The notes below the pieces were generated by a model. The model did no database searches, was not told the DNA's origin, and was given only the letters and a program-made list of their open reading frames with translations. Position numbers and translations under genes: made by a program. Positions 48,362 to 58,851 of a DNA stretch of 64,000 nt are shown piece after piece; position 1 is the stretch's first letter; the number at the start of each line of letters is the position of its first letter. This DNA comes from Scilla litardierei (Eukaryota > Streptophyta > Magnoliopsida > Asparagales > Asparagaceae), in NCBI GenBank assembly GCA_030789695.1, contig CM061142.1:40905375-40969374 (forward strand). The letters run 5' to 3'.

Positions 48362-49329
48362 CGTGCAAGTGTGGTAGCTACGATGATATGGTAAGAAAAA
48401 AAGGAGTTGAAGGAGTATATCAACACCGATCGTAGCTACAAAAGCGAAAGCGGAGTGCACGTGCGAAGCCTGAGTATAAGCTATCCCCCAAGCTGATCCA
48501 AACCAAGCTCCTCAGATCCTCGTCGAAGCTCCAACTGTACCTGCAATAAGATATGAAAATTAGATTAGGCGTCTGCGAAGAATAATCCGGTTCGGAGACC
48601 AAAAATTTGAAAGTATTAGGGTTGGGGATAGGTCGTATACGGGGGGGGGGGGGGGGGGGGGGGCGATGGGGGTGGATAGATGGAAATAGGGGGTGGGCCA
48701 GCTCGGCCCGAGCAAAAGGTGTGCTCGGGCAGGCTGCTCGGGCGGCTGTTTTGGGGCTGAGCTCCTGCGAGCAGCTAGAGCAATGGGGGTGGAGGAGGGG
48801 GGAAATGAGAGGGGGGTTGGTTGATGGCAGGGGAGAGATGGGTGAGGGATGTGCCGACGGCGCTGGGTGGCGTCGGTGGTGCTGCTCCGTCTTAGTCGCT
48901 GAAGCTAGGGCGGGGGGGGGGGGGGGTGGGAGGGAGAGAGTGAGGGGGAGAGAGTGATAGAGAGAATAAAGGGGAGGGGTGTTGCCGGCGCTAGGCAGCA
49001 CCGGTGGCGTTGCTCTGGCGGAGCGTCGGAGTGATGGGGGCAGAGCAAGAGAGAGGTAGATAGATAGGGTGAGAGAGATAGAGAGAGATAGAGAGAGATA
49101 AGAGAGGGAGAGTAGAGAGGGCAGGGCCGACGACGGTGACGGCGGCGGTGCTCGATCGGAGCGAGGCGACGACGACGGCGGGGGAGGTCGAGTAGGGTTA
49201 GGTGAGGGTTTAGGGGGAGCTCGGGGAGATTGGGGGGGGTAATTTCGAGTTGGATTAGGGTTTTCCCAAGTCAGGGTTGAATAGGTATATGTCGAGTCGG
49301 GGGGGGGGGGGGGGGGGGATCGCTTGAGT
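48362..49329 (-). other. Leader upstream of ORF-1 in element 3, with three poly-G runs
   Basis: About 970 bp without a gene. It holds G runs of 23 (48641-48663), 15 (48912-48926) and 20 (49299-49318) residues and purine-rich GAGAGA stretches (48950-49110). A weak TATA-like CATATACC lies on the minus strand near 49290, just past the palindrome cluster. G runs of this length can form quadruplexes and are also prone to assembly error. Confidence 0.6.
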
Positions 49330-49795
49330 AAGCCGCTGCTTGGGCCGAGCAGCGGTAGCTGATCGGTCGAGCAGAAAAGATGAAAATATAAGAATATAAG
49401 TTTAGAAATTCTACCCTAGTACTCAACCGAGCTGCTTACTCAGCTCAGTCGAGCTGAATTAAAACTGAGTGATGTTTTCCGCCCTCTTTTGCTCTCCCTG
49501 TTGCTCGACCCAGTAGGGTACGTAGCTACTCGGTCGAGTCCATTAAGCTTTCTAGAGTGCCCTTTTAGTACTTTGGGACTTTCCATGCAGCTCAACTGAG
49601 TAGGATAGCTACCCGATCGAGTCGAATTAGAAACAAAGTGCTCTTTTTCGACCTTTTTGGGCTCTGTCTGTAGCTCGACCGAGTAGGAGCTACTCGGCCG
49701 AGTCGCAATTAATTTCCAGAAGTTGTTTTTGCCTGTTTTCTCCAATTCTCTATAGCTCGGCCGAGTAGGGGGCTACTCGGTCGAGTTGCCTGTAA
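49330..49795 (-). promoter_or_regulatory. Palindrome cluster upstream of ORF-1 (element 3)
   Basis: Repeats of CTACTCGGTCGAGTAG and variants such as AGCTCGACCGAGTAG, often as two close half-palindromes. The same motif fills the U3 of element 3's LTR (55530-55900). It is more diverged than the clusters of elements 1 and 2. Confidence 0.62.
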
Positions 49796-49945
49796 CTATT
49801 CCCCCCAAGCTTGTATTTCGCTTAGGTGCTCTTTTCTTGGTTCCTTCTCCTTCCTTTCACCGTTTGTCACGCTCTCTTCATCGTTCAACTTGTAGAAGGG
49901 GGAACTCATCAATTTTTGTGTGTTTTCGTGTTTTCTTAGAATTAA
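49796..49945. other. Short spacer of element 3 before the Copia insertion
   Basis: CCCCCCAAGCTTG at 49802 resembles another purine tract on the minus strand. Otherwise nothing is seen. Confidence 0.4.
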
Positions 49946-49950
49946 AAGCA

Positions 49951-50126
49951 TGTTGGAATTTCTAGAGAAAAGATTCACCTTGGCAAATAGCCATGGTTCT
50001 ATATTTATAATTTCATAGGGTATGTGAAGAGACATATAGAAACCAAAGGTCTCCATTACTCCAATAAGTGGGGAGTAATGGAGGGATAAGTGGTGGGGAG
50101 GCCAAAGGCCTCCCTCACTTATAACA
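49951..50126 (-). repeat. 3' LTR of the Copia element (176 bp)
   Basis: Contains two perfect hairpins: CTCCATTACTCC with GGAGTAATGGAG (50051-50083) and GGGAGGCC with GGCCTCCC around AAA (50096-50114). The second is reduced in the 5' LTR. Confidence 0.9.
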
Positions 50127-50189
50127 CTCTCCCTTATCCATCCATTACTTTGGTCTTAGCGTATAAAGCTAAGTGGGTGGATACTTCTG

Positions 50190-50490
50190 GATCCTGAGTA
50201 ATCGTGTTTGTCTCGTTAAAACCTTAGCTTTGGAAAACCCAGTGGAAAAAACCAACAGCTTAAGGGAAAAGAGTGCAATACACACGTTACTCACCCTCTT
50301 CCGTACAAGCCTTATGCTTGTAGGTCTTTCAACTTTTATTAGAGGTGGACACTTCAGGGTCCAGAGTTAAATGAGGTTGCCTCATTAAAACCTTTGGCTA
50401 TGGAAAACCCAATGGGAAAACCCATAGCTAAGGGAAAAAGAGTACAACTCTACTATCAACTCCCCCTGATCTGTACAAGCTTCAGGCTTG
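50190..50490 (-). repeat. Duplicated 3' UTR segment of the Copia element
   Basis: Two diverged copies of a segment with TTTTCCCTTA, GGTTTTCC, CATTGGGTTTTCC (or CACTGGG) and GTTTTAA on the minus strand. This is the familiar 3' untranslated repeat of plant Copia elements. A GGGGGAGTT tract lies just upstream of them in element direction (about 50460). Confidence 0.7.
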
Positions 50491-50984
50491 CAGATCTCCT
50501 ATGTATCTATACAATCATTTCCTATTCATCTATACATCCATCATGTTCTGAAAGCAAATACAATCATCACTCATCTATACAAGTTTCACTCATATCTAGC
50601 GGCTATTGGAAAACAGTGGCACTCAGGAGTGATACGCCCTTCGAAGTTTTGTAGATGACTCCATGTATGTATTCTTTTACTCAGTCTACACCGTGTCCGC
50701 AAAGTATTGCTGGACCTGGATGAGCGTATTCTATATATGCTTTTTGGATGATGAGCGTCTCAGAAGATGTAGACTTTTGGAGGATGATGTGTAGATCTTT
50801 AGGAGGTGGTCGACCATTTGTGCTTAGTCATCGCGATGGTCTGTAAACATGCATATGCGATATTTATTCCTTGGATGCTGATCCTTGACCTTTAGAAGTT
50901 ATGCAGAAGCAGCTTATCCTTGGTCCAGTGGTGCTCTTCAGGGCAGCACTGTATCTGGCTAACAGATTTACTACAGACGTTCTA

Positions 50985-51236
50985 TTAGAGACACGTGTAG
51001 TTGGCCAGATAAAGGAGTATAACTAGTACACTAGAGCTAGGTTCTTCAGTACCTAGGATGTCCTCCCCCTCTTCCAGCAACTTGAAGGCTTCATAAATAT
51101 GCATCCATTTATAATAGATTGCAAATGGACATCTTTCTTCGTAAACTCCTGGTGTATGAGATCCTATTAGATTTAAGTCGTCCACATAGACGGCGACTAA
51201 TACAAATCCTGTCCCATTCTTTTGATAAAGATACAT
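50985..51236 (-). pseudogene. Copia reverse transcriptase fragment (YVDD region)
   Basis: The first 27 codons read as the Copia reverse transcriptase catalytic segment, with YQKNGTGFVLVAVYVDDLNL containing the YVDD active-site motif. After this the frame loses resemblance within a few residues, apart from a weak match further on. The preceding fingers region and following RNase H are missing or scrambled. It lies only about 80 bp past the 5' LTR, where a complete element would have gag, so several kilobases were deleted. It is the only recognisable polymerase sequence in the whole window. Confidence 0.82.
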
Positions 51237-51305
51237 GGGAGATAACGTGTTGGATTAAGCGTCCTCGCAGTTCGTCCGTAGGCAGGGATTTAGCTCAGCT
51301 TCAGA

Positions 51306-51318
51306 GCTGCTGATAACG
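51306..51318 (-). other. Primer-binding site of the Copia element
   Basis: CGTTATCAGCAGC directly follows the LTR on the minus strand. The first eleven bases are shared with the site at 59009. It does not match the usual TGGTATCAGAGC initiator-Met site. Confidence 0.7.
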
Positions 51319-51492
51319 TGTTGGAATTTCTAGAGAAAAGAGTCACATTGGCAAATAGCCATGGTTCTATATTTATAATTCATAGGGTATGTGAAGAGAC
51401 ACATAGAAACCAAAGGTCTCCATTACTCCAATAAGTGGGGAGTAATGGAGGGATAAGTGGTGGGGAGGCAAAAGCCTCCCTCACTCACAACA
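51319..51492 (-). repeat. 5' LTR of the Copia element (174 bp)
   Basis: On the minus strand it runs from TGTTGTGAGTGAGGGAGG to GAAATTCCAACA. Confidence 0.9.
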
Positions 51493-51568
51493 AAGCGTAT
51501 TTATTTTGTTTTTTTTGAATAAGTAAAGAAAAACAAAAAGAAAAACGAAAGCTAAGGGATAGAAAGTC

Positions 51569-51612
51569 GGGTTGCCTCCCGATAAGCGCTTGTTTTAAGT
51601 CGTAAGCTCGAC
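51569..51612 (-). other. Conserved post-protease motif (element 3)
   Basis: The minus strand reads GTCGAGCTTACGACTTAAAA, then CAAGCGCTTATCGGGAGGCA and ACC. It is the third copy of the block seen after the protease of elements 1 and 2. Confidence 0.7.
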
Positions 51613-51625
51613 TCCCTCAAGATAT

Positions 51626-54225
51626 TCAATGAATATTGGGCGCATACGAGATACGCCTGTCATGTTTGCTGATGGTCCCATGAGGTGGTATTTGGCGCGC
51701 ATCTTCAAGGTGGCTCTCCTCGGCCGTATGGATAGGAGCTCCCAGATCTCGGTGGTGCAAGTGTGTGTCCGTAGGCTCCTCGTCAAGTACTCGTAGAAAG
51801 GCGGCTACCGCTTTGTTATGTACGACATCACCGTCGTCATCAATGCTCATCTTCACCGGATCTTTTGTGAACTCTTCCATGGCATAGTCATTTGTGGCCT
51901 CATCCTCCAAAAGCTCTATGTAGCTCGCATCTTCTTGAGGGGCACGTTCCATCATATGCTTTTGTAGATGAAATTCTACTTCTATATTGCCCACATTCAT
52001 AAAAAGTGTTCCCTCACGAACATCTATTAATACTTCGGCCGTCGCCATGAACAGACGTCCCAATATGAGTTGATAGCTCTCTTTTTCCGGCATATCCATG
52101 ATGATGAAATACACCGGTACGCAAAGACCGGGCGGTATTTGCAAAATGATGTCCCGTGCTATGCCCACCGGATACGTGATGGAGTGGTCCACCAATTGAA
52201 TAGACATGTCGGTTGGCTCAAGCTCCGTTCCGGTAGCCGCTTGAAAATGGAAAGCGGTATCAAGCTAATGCTCGCTCCCAAATCTATCAAAGCCCGGCTA
52301 ATAGGGGTGCCGCCGATGGAACATGTCACCGTAAAGCTCCCGGGATCTGACAAATTCTTTGGAAGATGATTCTTGATAATTGATGTGGAGTCCTCTAAAA
52401 GCTTTACATCCTCATGTTTTTGCTTCCTCGTAATGAGTTCTTTCAAAAATTTTGCATACGTGGGAATATCTGTTATAGCATCCATAAAAGGAATGTTTAG
52501 TTGAATACCTTTGAGGAGCTCCATGAACTTAGCATACTTCTTTTCCATCTTCGCCAATGCTAATCTTTGGGGATATGGTGGAGGAGGTCGACTTGCCCTT
52601 TCTTTGGCGGCATCCTTTGGAGTAGAATTATTGGAAGTAGTGATGCTATACTTTGGTGCCATGGTGGTGGGGGGGCAAGGTAGAATGCGAAGCCTCCCTC
52701 TCTCCAATAATACTGGGCTCATCGGTATCCTTTTCCTTATCATCACCAATAGGAACATCTTCATTTTGAGATTGAACTGTCGGTTCTTGGCTTGCCTTGC
52801 TAGAAACCAGCACCATTACAGTGTCGGTTTTCTTTCCTCCTCATGTGGTGATGGCAACTACTGCATTTACTTGAGCCCTAGGATTGGGCTCCGGTTGTGA
52901 GGGCAATCTTCCTTACGTCTTCAAGAGTTAAGACATCTGACCTTTAAGCTCATAAAGGGATGTATTAATATTCTTGAATTGAGCGATGGTGTCATTGTTG
53001 AACTTGGTTTGTTCGATCATGAATGCTTCCAACGTGGCCTCTAAGTTGGGTCTTGGTGGCATTGGTGCATATTGTTGTGGAGGGGGGCGATTGAAGTACC
53101 TCGGCGGTCTGTAGGGCCTAGATGGCCTAAACCCATTTTGTTGTTGCGGCCCTTGTTGTTAAGGAGGTGGTTAAGGCGGCCTTTGAAACTGTGGAGGTTG
53201 CAACCCTCCATTTGGATTCCAATAAGATAATCTGGGGTGATTTCTCACCGCCAGATGTTACCATTGGTTCCGTCCATCTCCTTGCACAAAATGTACCTGC
53301 TCAGGTGGCATGTCTGCTCCATCGTATGATCCCTCATTAGGAATATAGCCTTGCTCTGAATATTCTTCATGGGTAGAATAGGCTGAAGCGCTAGAGGTGG
53401 TTGGAATAGCATCCAACTGTTGTTCAATTCTTGCTACCTGCTTGCAAAGAGTTTCAATGTGAGTATCAAGATGACTAACAATTTTTACCTCGGGATTCTT
53501 AATGATGGAGCGCTCCTCGATTCCAAAAGGGCGCCTTGTGCGGCGACATCTATGATCATCTTTGTGCTCGGCTGGAGCATATTATAGAAACTCTGAACTA
53601 GATCCCAAGCTGGGATTCCGTGATGTGGACATTGGTGCTAAAGATCTTTAAATCTCTCCTAAGCTTCATAAAGGGTCTCTTGAGGCAATTGCTTGAAGTT
53701 GGAGATGGCTCCTCGAATCCTCACCGTTTTGGATGGTGGGTAAAATTTATCCATGAATGCTAGAGCCAGTTGCTCCCAAGTGGTGAAGTGGTTGGAAGGA
53801 TGAGCGCGCAACCCGTATGAGGCCTTGTCCCTCAAAGTAAAAGGAAAGAGCCTAAGCTTGATAGCATCGTCTCTTACATCATTGGCCTTGAATGTGTCAT
53901 ACTTCGCCAAGAAAGTATTAATATGATGATTCGGGTTCTCATGTGGATGCCCATGGAAGGGATCCTGCTGCATCAGATTAATTAACCCGGTCTTCAGCTC
54001 AAAGCTGCCCGTCGCCAGTTGCGGCCTCAAAATAGAAGAAGTGCTCCCATAGCTTGGCTTCATATGGTCTCGGATGGAGCCAGTATGAGGTAGAGTGGTG
54101 GTACACTCTGCCATTAGATCAGAAGATGTCTGACCCCTTGTCAAAGCTTTGAGTGTTCGTGCGGTTTTTTCGAGCTCAAAATCAAATAGTAATTCCTTGT
54201 CAATGCTTCCGAGGTAAGTAATCAT
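51626..54225 (-). pseudogene. Gag-protease of element 3, heavily broken
   Basis: The ATG at 54225 opens Gag with the same core as element 1 (MQQDPFHGHPHENPNHHI, RLFPFTLRDKASYGL, DKFYPPSKT). Two in-frame TAG stops follow at about 53657 and 53640, then many breaks through the Gln/Pro-rich region. The protease leader and catalytic DLGAS (about 52284) are intact; a frame change near 52210 separates them from the flap half, where ILGRPF has become ILGRLF. The frame ends at 51626, 14 bp before the conserved motif. It is the most decayed of the three gag-protease copies, in keeping with this element being the oldest by nesting. Confidence 0.83.
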
Positions 54226-54358
54226 GCAGAAAAAAACTCAGAAGAATACCATGAGTAGCAAAGTAATAAAAGAGAATAAAAGGATGGAAAGACAAGAGAT
54301 GGTAAGATTTTCTAACAATTTCTTCAAAATAAAAATAGCCTAAGTAACACCATACAAT

Positions 54359-54376
54359 TTACTGGCAACGGTGCCA
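54359..54376 (-). other. Primer-binding site, decayed tRNA-Asp (element 3)
   Basis: The minus strand has TGGCACCGTTGCCAGT, differing from the intact tRNA-Asp site of element 1 at a few positions, six bases inside the LTR end. Confidence 0.8.
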
Positions 54377-54382
54377 AAAACT

Positions 54383-56204
54383 TGATGCACCCGGATCTAA
54401 CACCTAAAAGCCACCTGTCAGTGTCAATAATGTCAGGCACTGAATGGTTCCTAAGTATCGATTCCGGTCTCATGAACACAAGCAGACGATGTTAAGTTAT
54501 AATATAAAAGATATCGATCCTACAGGGAAAGTAGCGGTGTATTGATATCAGGTTATTTCTAAGTCTCAGAAAGAGGTAGTAGTCGGTTTGAACGATTGGT
54601 TGGTTGGTGATGTTTGATCAATATAAAGAGAATATGGCATTAGGACTCACCGCTAGGATCATCAGAGGTCGATGCTAGGTTAGGACTTCTACGTTGCATA
54701 TGTTTTATTGGGGATTGTAGCATCTAGGAAGTGAATTCATGCGTCTAGGCTTCATGAATATAACATACCTTATTCACCCTGCTCTTGCTATAGATGCATA
54801 CGATATGTGCATTAAGGATCTACAATAATATCACCACTCTCTTGGGTCGAATGATCTCAACTTGCACCACTCTCGTGGGTTAGAGCGTCGAGGTATTTTG
54901 GTGGCTCTCATTGACACAATGGTGGTAGTCGTCAATTAGTGGTATAGTTCGTCAGTGGATCCCATCAAGACACGAGCCAGGCATGGTCACGAGCCTTGGT
55001 TGAATCCACTAACTCCCTAATTAAATCAATAATATACTCCTTAAGCTAATCGATTCCACCGACCGTGGGCATGATTTCAGTACGAGTTCTCATAGGGATT
55101 TTGCTAGATCAACCAAAATACTCCCTCTTTATGTCCAATGCAACCTAAAAATCCTAACTTTGCATCTTTTTCCTAAGATCCTTGGGCTAATCCATTAACC
55201 CTAGATAGAACTACTCACACATGGTAGAGAAAGCAAAGAAAGTATGATTTTTACCATACAATTCATCATGGTAATAAAAAACATATAAAAGATAAGAATA
55301 CGTACCAAAAGCGATGATGGTAATAGCTAATCAAAGAGAATTAAGATCCAATTTAACGACGGCACACAATCTAAAAACCTAGATCCAAAACTCTAAATTA
55401 AATCTAAACTTACACTAAAACTCTCCGTGTCCAAAATATTAAAGTAATTGTGCTTATATACAAGGGTCATGGACCCCACAAATAAATCTCAGATTTCTGG
55501 AAAGTTGGGCCCGCATGTTGCTTGGGCATGTCGGCTACTCGACCGAGCAGGTGGCTGCTCGGTCGAGTCGACTCGTTGGCCGCGGTTCGCTGCTTCTTCT
55601 TGCTTGTTTCTGATACGGGCTACTCGGTCGAGTAGCCCCCAACTTGGTCGAGTAACAGGGGGTCTGAACTTGCCTCCAAAACGCTGCTATGTCTTTAAGC
55701 TACTCAGGTCGAGTTGGTGACCTACTCAGTCGAGTAACAGGGTCTTGGGGAGAAGCTCGAATCTGCGTTCTGTATTGGGTCGACTCGGGTCGAGTCACCT
55801 AGCTGCTCAGTCGAATGGGCGTATCCGTTTACTGTGCTGTATCCGTGTGTCAGCTCGGCCAAGTAGCTATAAGCTACTCGGCCCGAGTCACCTAGGAAAC
55901 TGACTGGGTTGAGGGCTATGGCTCTTTTCTCTCGCTCTCTTGTCCTCCTCTCCTCCGATCTTTTACTAAACTACGACAAACTCCCATGGAGCCTTGCCAA
56001 TGCCGTCCTGTATGCGCTAGATGTGTCCATGTCCCGAATCCGCTCCAATTCGCTCCAAAATCCCTGAAAATCCACAAATCTAAGCAAAACTAGAATATGG
56101 CATTAGGAGCGCATTAATATATAAAAATATGGATTTCGGAGGCGAATATGATAGGAAATGAGATAAAATGATGCGATAAAAACATGGAAAATATGGACAC
56201 ATCA
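54383..56204 (-). repeat. 5' LTR of element 3 (1,822 bp)
   Basis: Begins TGATGTGTCCATATTTT and ends CCGGGTGCATCA; TGATG/CATCA are perfect inverted ends. The region 55053-56204 recurs at 15823-17036. The U5 part has phrases like those in element 1's LTR (CTTGCACCACTCTCGTGGG). Confidence 0.88.
55454..55900 (-). promoter_or_regulatory. U3 palindrome cluster and TATA-like box (element 3 LTR)
   Basis: About ten copies of CTACTCGGTCGAGTAG, GTCGACTCGGGTCGAGTC and variants (55530-55900), followed on the minus strand by TGTATATAA (55454-55462). Confidence 0.7.
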
Positions 56205-58000
56205 AATGCCTCTCTCTTTGTCCACATCACTTCTATTATCTGCTTCCATATTTCCCCCAGCATTCAGACTATCATGAGATTGGTTAACTCCCAATGTTAT
56301 ATCTCTCAAAACATTCTTTACGGCTGAATTACTAGCCTCTCTCACATTAGCATGTATACGAGAGTTTCCTTCCTCCAGGTCAGGCCTCACAATGCAATTG
56401 ACATTTCCCTCCTCTCCAGTGCCATTCAATTTGCCCCCCTGCCTGATGGTCCACATTCTCCCCAACATTTCCAGGCTGATTCCCAACATCCTTGTCCCCA
56501 ACATTCTCCCCATTTTTCCAGGCTGATTCCCAACATCCTTGTTATCTGCAACCCCCGTGTTCCCACACTGGGTGGATATATTTATCCCAGCCTGAGTCGC
56601 CACATTCTTCCCACCATTTCCAGACTTACTTCCCATTTGAACCCCAAAGTTCCCAACACCAAAGTTCCCAACACCAAAGTTCCCAACATTTCCAACTTCA
56701 TTGTTATGCACAACACCAAAGTTCCCATTTGAACCAGTCCCCAAACCATCATTCATTACAAAAGGACCTGTATTGGGTAAGTCGAAATTACATGTGTCTT
56801 GAGCTCTCTTCCCCTTCCCTTTCTCCTGCTGAACCAAGTCATCTTCCTTGTCTTGGATTTAAGGGAGCTTCGCTACATCTGGGCACTGAGCATCCGTACG
56901 ACCAAAACATACACAATGCTTGCATCTTGGAGGTTCCCCTTCTATTTTAACTCCTATAGTCAGCGTTGAGCCATCATCAAGCTCAACAACCACCGATTGC
57001 GGGAGGGGCTGCTTGGCATCTACATCAACCAAGCACCTGGCATAAGAGATTCGCTCCAGTCTTGCAATCATCCTATCCAAGCACAGAGGAGTTCCAATAA
57101 TAGACGCAATAGCATTCCGTATCTATAGGGTCCACATGCCCAATGGAACACCATGGAGATACACCCAAACCAGCACTGAAGATAATATATCTCGCTCATG
57201 GCTGATGGTTGAGCTCCATCTCCTGAAGAACAACTAGGCACCCATCAAACATCCAAGGCCCCCCATGCAATATCCCTTCATATTCATTTGCATCTTCAAA
57301 TTTAAAATAAAAGAATTCATTTTCACGGCTATAGATTTGCAAACCTTTCTTAATTTTCCATAAATAATCAACCCACGCGCGGATCTGTCCGTAGTAGGGG
57401 ATATCCCCTAAATCATACCCTACAAGAGCAATCTTCCATTGATCTGCCCCCTAGCCAACTGAGAATCCATTACTCTAGCTATTGCCAATCCATCCTCTTT
57501 GATAGTCGGGGGGGTGAATGACATGGCCACGTCTTCCTCATACTTTTGCCTATTTTTGCAAACATCAGACCAAGATTGCTTTACCGAATTTGTATCTATC
57601 ATTATTGAAGCCTTAGGCTTCACATGCATTTTTCAAGCACCTTCCTCTCACCCCCATCTAGCGCCTGTTGCCGAATGGAACTCAAATGTGAATTATTCCT
57701 CCCGCCTCTGGTGAATTGATTCCCATGGATTTGGTAATTACCTCTGCTAGAGAAGCCCTTGCCTCCACATCCTTGCGTGTTCCCGACGCCACCCGATCTT
57801 CTGCCCTTCCTTGCAATCACCCTCCAGCCGCCATTAGCATCTGCATCCGCATGGCCCCCCTCGACAGAAGGCCCCTCGGACTACTTGCCTCCCTTAACTG
57901 GCTGCCCGGAGGTCGTGGGAAAGCCGCCGCCTCCCAGATCGGCCCGATTGCCAGAGCCCGTCCCATTTATATTTATATTCCATGTGTGTGTGTGTGTGGG
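56205..58000 (-). pseudogene. L1-type LINE ORF1 (DUF4283 / zinc-knuckle), truncated
   Basis: The minus strand holds a broken frame of roughly 600 codons. It opens with a Gly/Arg-rich N-terminus (WRVIARKGRRSGGVGN), then QSWSDVCKNRQKYE, a DUF4283-like domain (VWVYLHGVPLGMW, RISYAR, VDAKQPLPQSVVVEL), and a knuckle CKHCVCFGRTDAQC in which the expected His is Arg. A Gly/Asn-rich tail contains GNFGV repeats. Frame changes lie near 57620 and 57400, with several stops. The 3' end is cut by element 3, so the endonuclease-reverse transcriptase ORF2 is absent. ORF1 proteins of plant L1 elements are thought to bind the element RNA. Confidence 0.76.
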
Positions 58001-58017
58001 TGTGGGTGTGGGTGTGC
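57985..58017 (+). repeat. TG-rich microsatellite
   Basis: GTGTGTGTGTGTGGGTGTGG type simple repeat at the 5' edge of the LINE sequence. Confidence 0.85.
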
Positions 58018-58081
58018 AAGATGCTATGGTGAGATAGAAAGCAAAACATCTTAAAGTGAGCAACCCACTCCTGTCCGTCAG

Positions 58082-58165
58082 ATCTGAGCCAACGGCTCAG
58101 ATTTCCCCACTCAGATTCCTAAAGACGCAGCCCCTGTAGCTCATGTGTGCACCACATGAGCCCCA
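58082..58165 (+). repeat. Two perfect short hairpins
   Basis: ATCTGAGCC-AAC-GGCTCAGAT (58082-58102) and GCTCATGTG-TGCAC-CACATGAGC near 58140-58162 each have a 9-bp stem. They lie just upstream of the minisatellite. Confidence 0.8.
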
Positions 58166-58248
58166 AATGTGTTTCCCAGCTTCACCTTCTCCCTCACGCA
58201 GACGAAACCCGCTCGCCAATGAAAACCCCAAAATTAGAGAGAAGCAAC

Positions 58249-58402
58249 CCTCATCTCCCTCTCTATCGCTAACGAAGCCCCCAAAACCTGACCCAGCTGC
58301 ACCCTCATCTCCCTCTCTCTCGCTGACAAAGCCCCCAAAACCCGACCCAACTGCACCCTCATCTCCCTCTCTCTCTCTCGCAAACGAAGCCCCCAAAATC
58401 AG
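58249..58402 (+). repeat. 57-bp minisatellite, three copies
   Basis: The unit contains CCCTCATCTCCCTCTC and AAGCCCCCAAAAC, repeated nearly exactly about every 54-60 bp. In the plus direction one frame reads PSSPSLSLTKPPKPDP repeatedly, but no longer gene is supported. Confidence 0.85.
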
Positions 58403-58851
58403 TCGTTGACGAAACCCGAACCATTTCCCCCCAAAAACCCTAACCCTGGGCCTGCTCCCATCTTCTTCATCAGTCGGAAGCTTCAATTGCATCAAAACCC
58501 TAGCTCATCACCCACAAGGTAAAATTCCGTGGTCTGCTCAAGAAAATATTTTTTAATTTGATGTATTATTAATTCATGCATTTACATTCTTAAGAACTAA
58601 TGTTCTCGAAATTATTATTTTAAAATTCTGTGGTCAGCATTATTTCTGATATTGATGTTGTATCATTTTGAATTTTACCATTTGATCTGGGCTATGCTAT
58701 TTGATCTGGGCCACTTTGAGCTTTGCGATTGCTAGGCATTCCAGTAGATAGTTGTTAAGTGACCCATTAGGTTTGTCAGTTTCTTTAGGTGATCATGTCG
58801 GTGTATTCCATTTTAAGATTTGAGCTATAAAGGAACAATAAAAATGTTATA
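58403..58851 (+). other. Possible host 5' leader exon and intron start
   Basis: AAAAACCCTAACCCTGG (telo-box-like) and AAAACCCTAGC precede a donor-like CAAG|GTAAAATTCC at 58519. AT-rich, intron-like sequence then runs to the Copia LTR. This could be the first exon of a host or captured gene, but no coding sequence can be assigned. Confidence 0.3.

Larger units (their letters stand above)
49951..51492 (-). mobile_element. Deleted Copia element with 175-bp LTRs
   Basis: LTRs at 49951-50126 and 51319-51492 have TGTT/AACA ends and differ at about five bases and two indels. Flanks AAGCA (49946-49950) and AAGCG (51493-51497) match at four of five bases. Minus-strand order: 5' LTR, primer site, reverse transcriptase fragment, 3' UTR, polypurine tract (GGATAAGGGAGAGTG), 3' LTR. 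Gag, protease, integrase and most of reverse transcriptase are deleted, leaving 1,192 bp internally. Confidence 0.87.
15823..56204 (-). mobile_element. Athila-like Ty3/gypsy element 3, split by four later insertions
   Basis: The minus strand reads: 5' LTR (54383-56204), primer site, gag-protease, conserved motif, palindrome cluster, ORF-1-like gene, internal purine tract, 3' UTR, polypurine tract and 3' LTR region (15823-18255). It is interrupted by a Copia element, element 4, block B (itself carrying E6), and by element 2 in the 3' LTR. Removing the nested pieces leaves a layout matching elements 1 and 2. The 5' LTR sits inside a LINE ORF1. The 3' LTR is rearranged by a copied LINE segment. 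No reverse transcriptase or integrase belongs to this element. Confidence 0.8.

Noticed and set aside
51319..51492. Short terminal repeat considered as a MITE or solo TRIM
   Set aside because: A matching LTR at 49951, a primer site and a YVDD reverse transcriptase stub show it belongs to a deleted Copia element.
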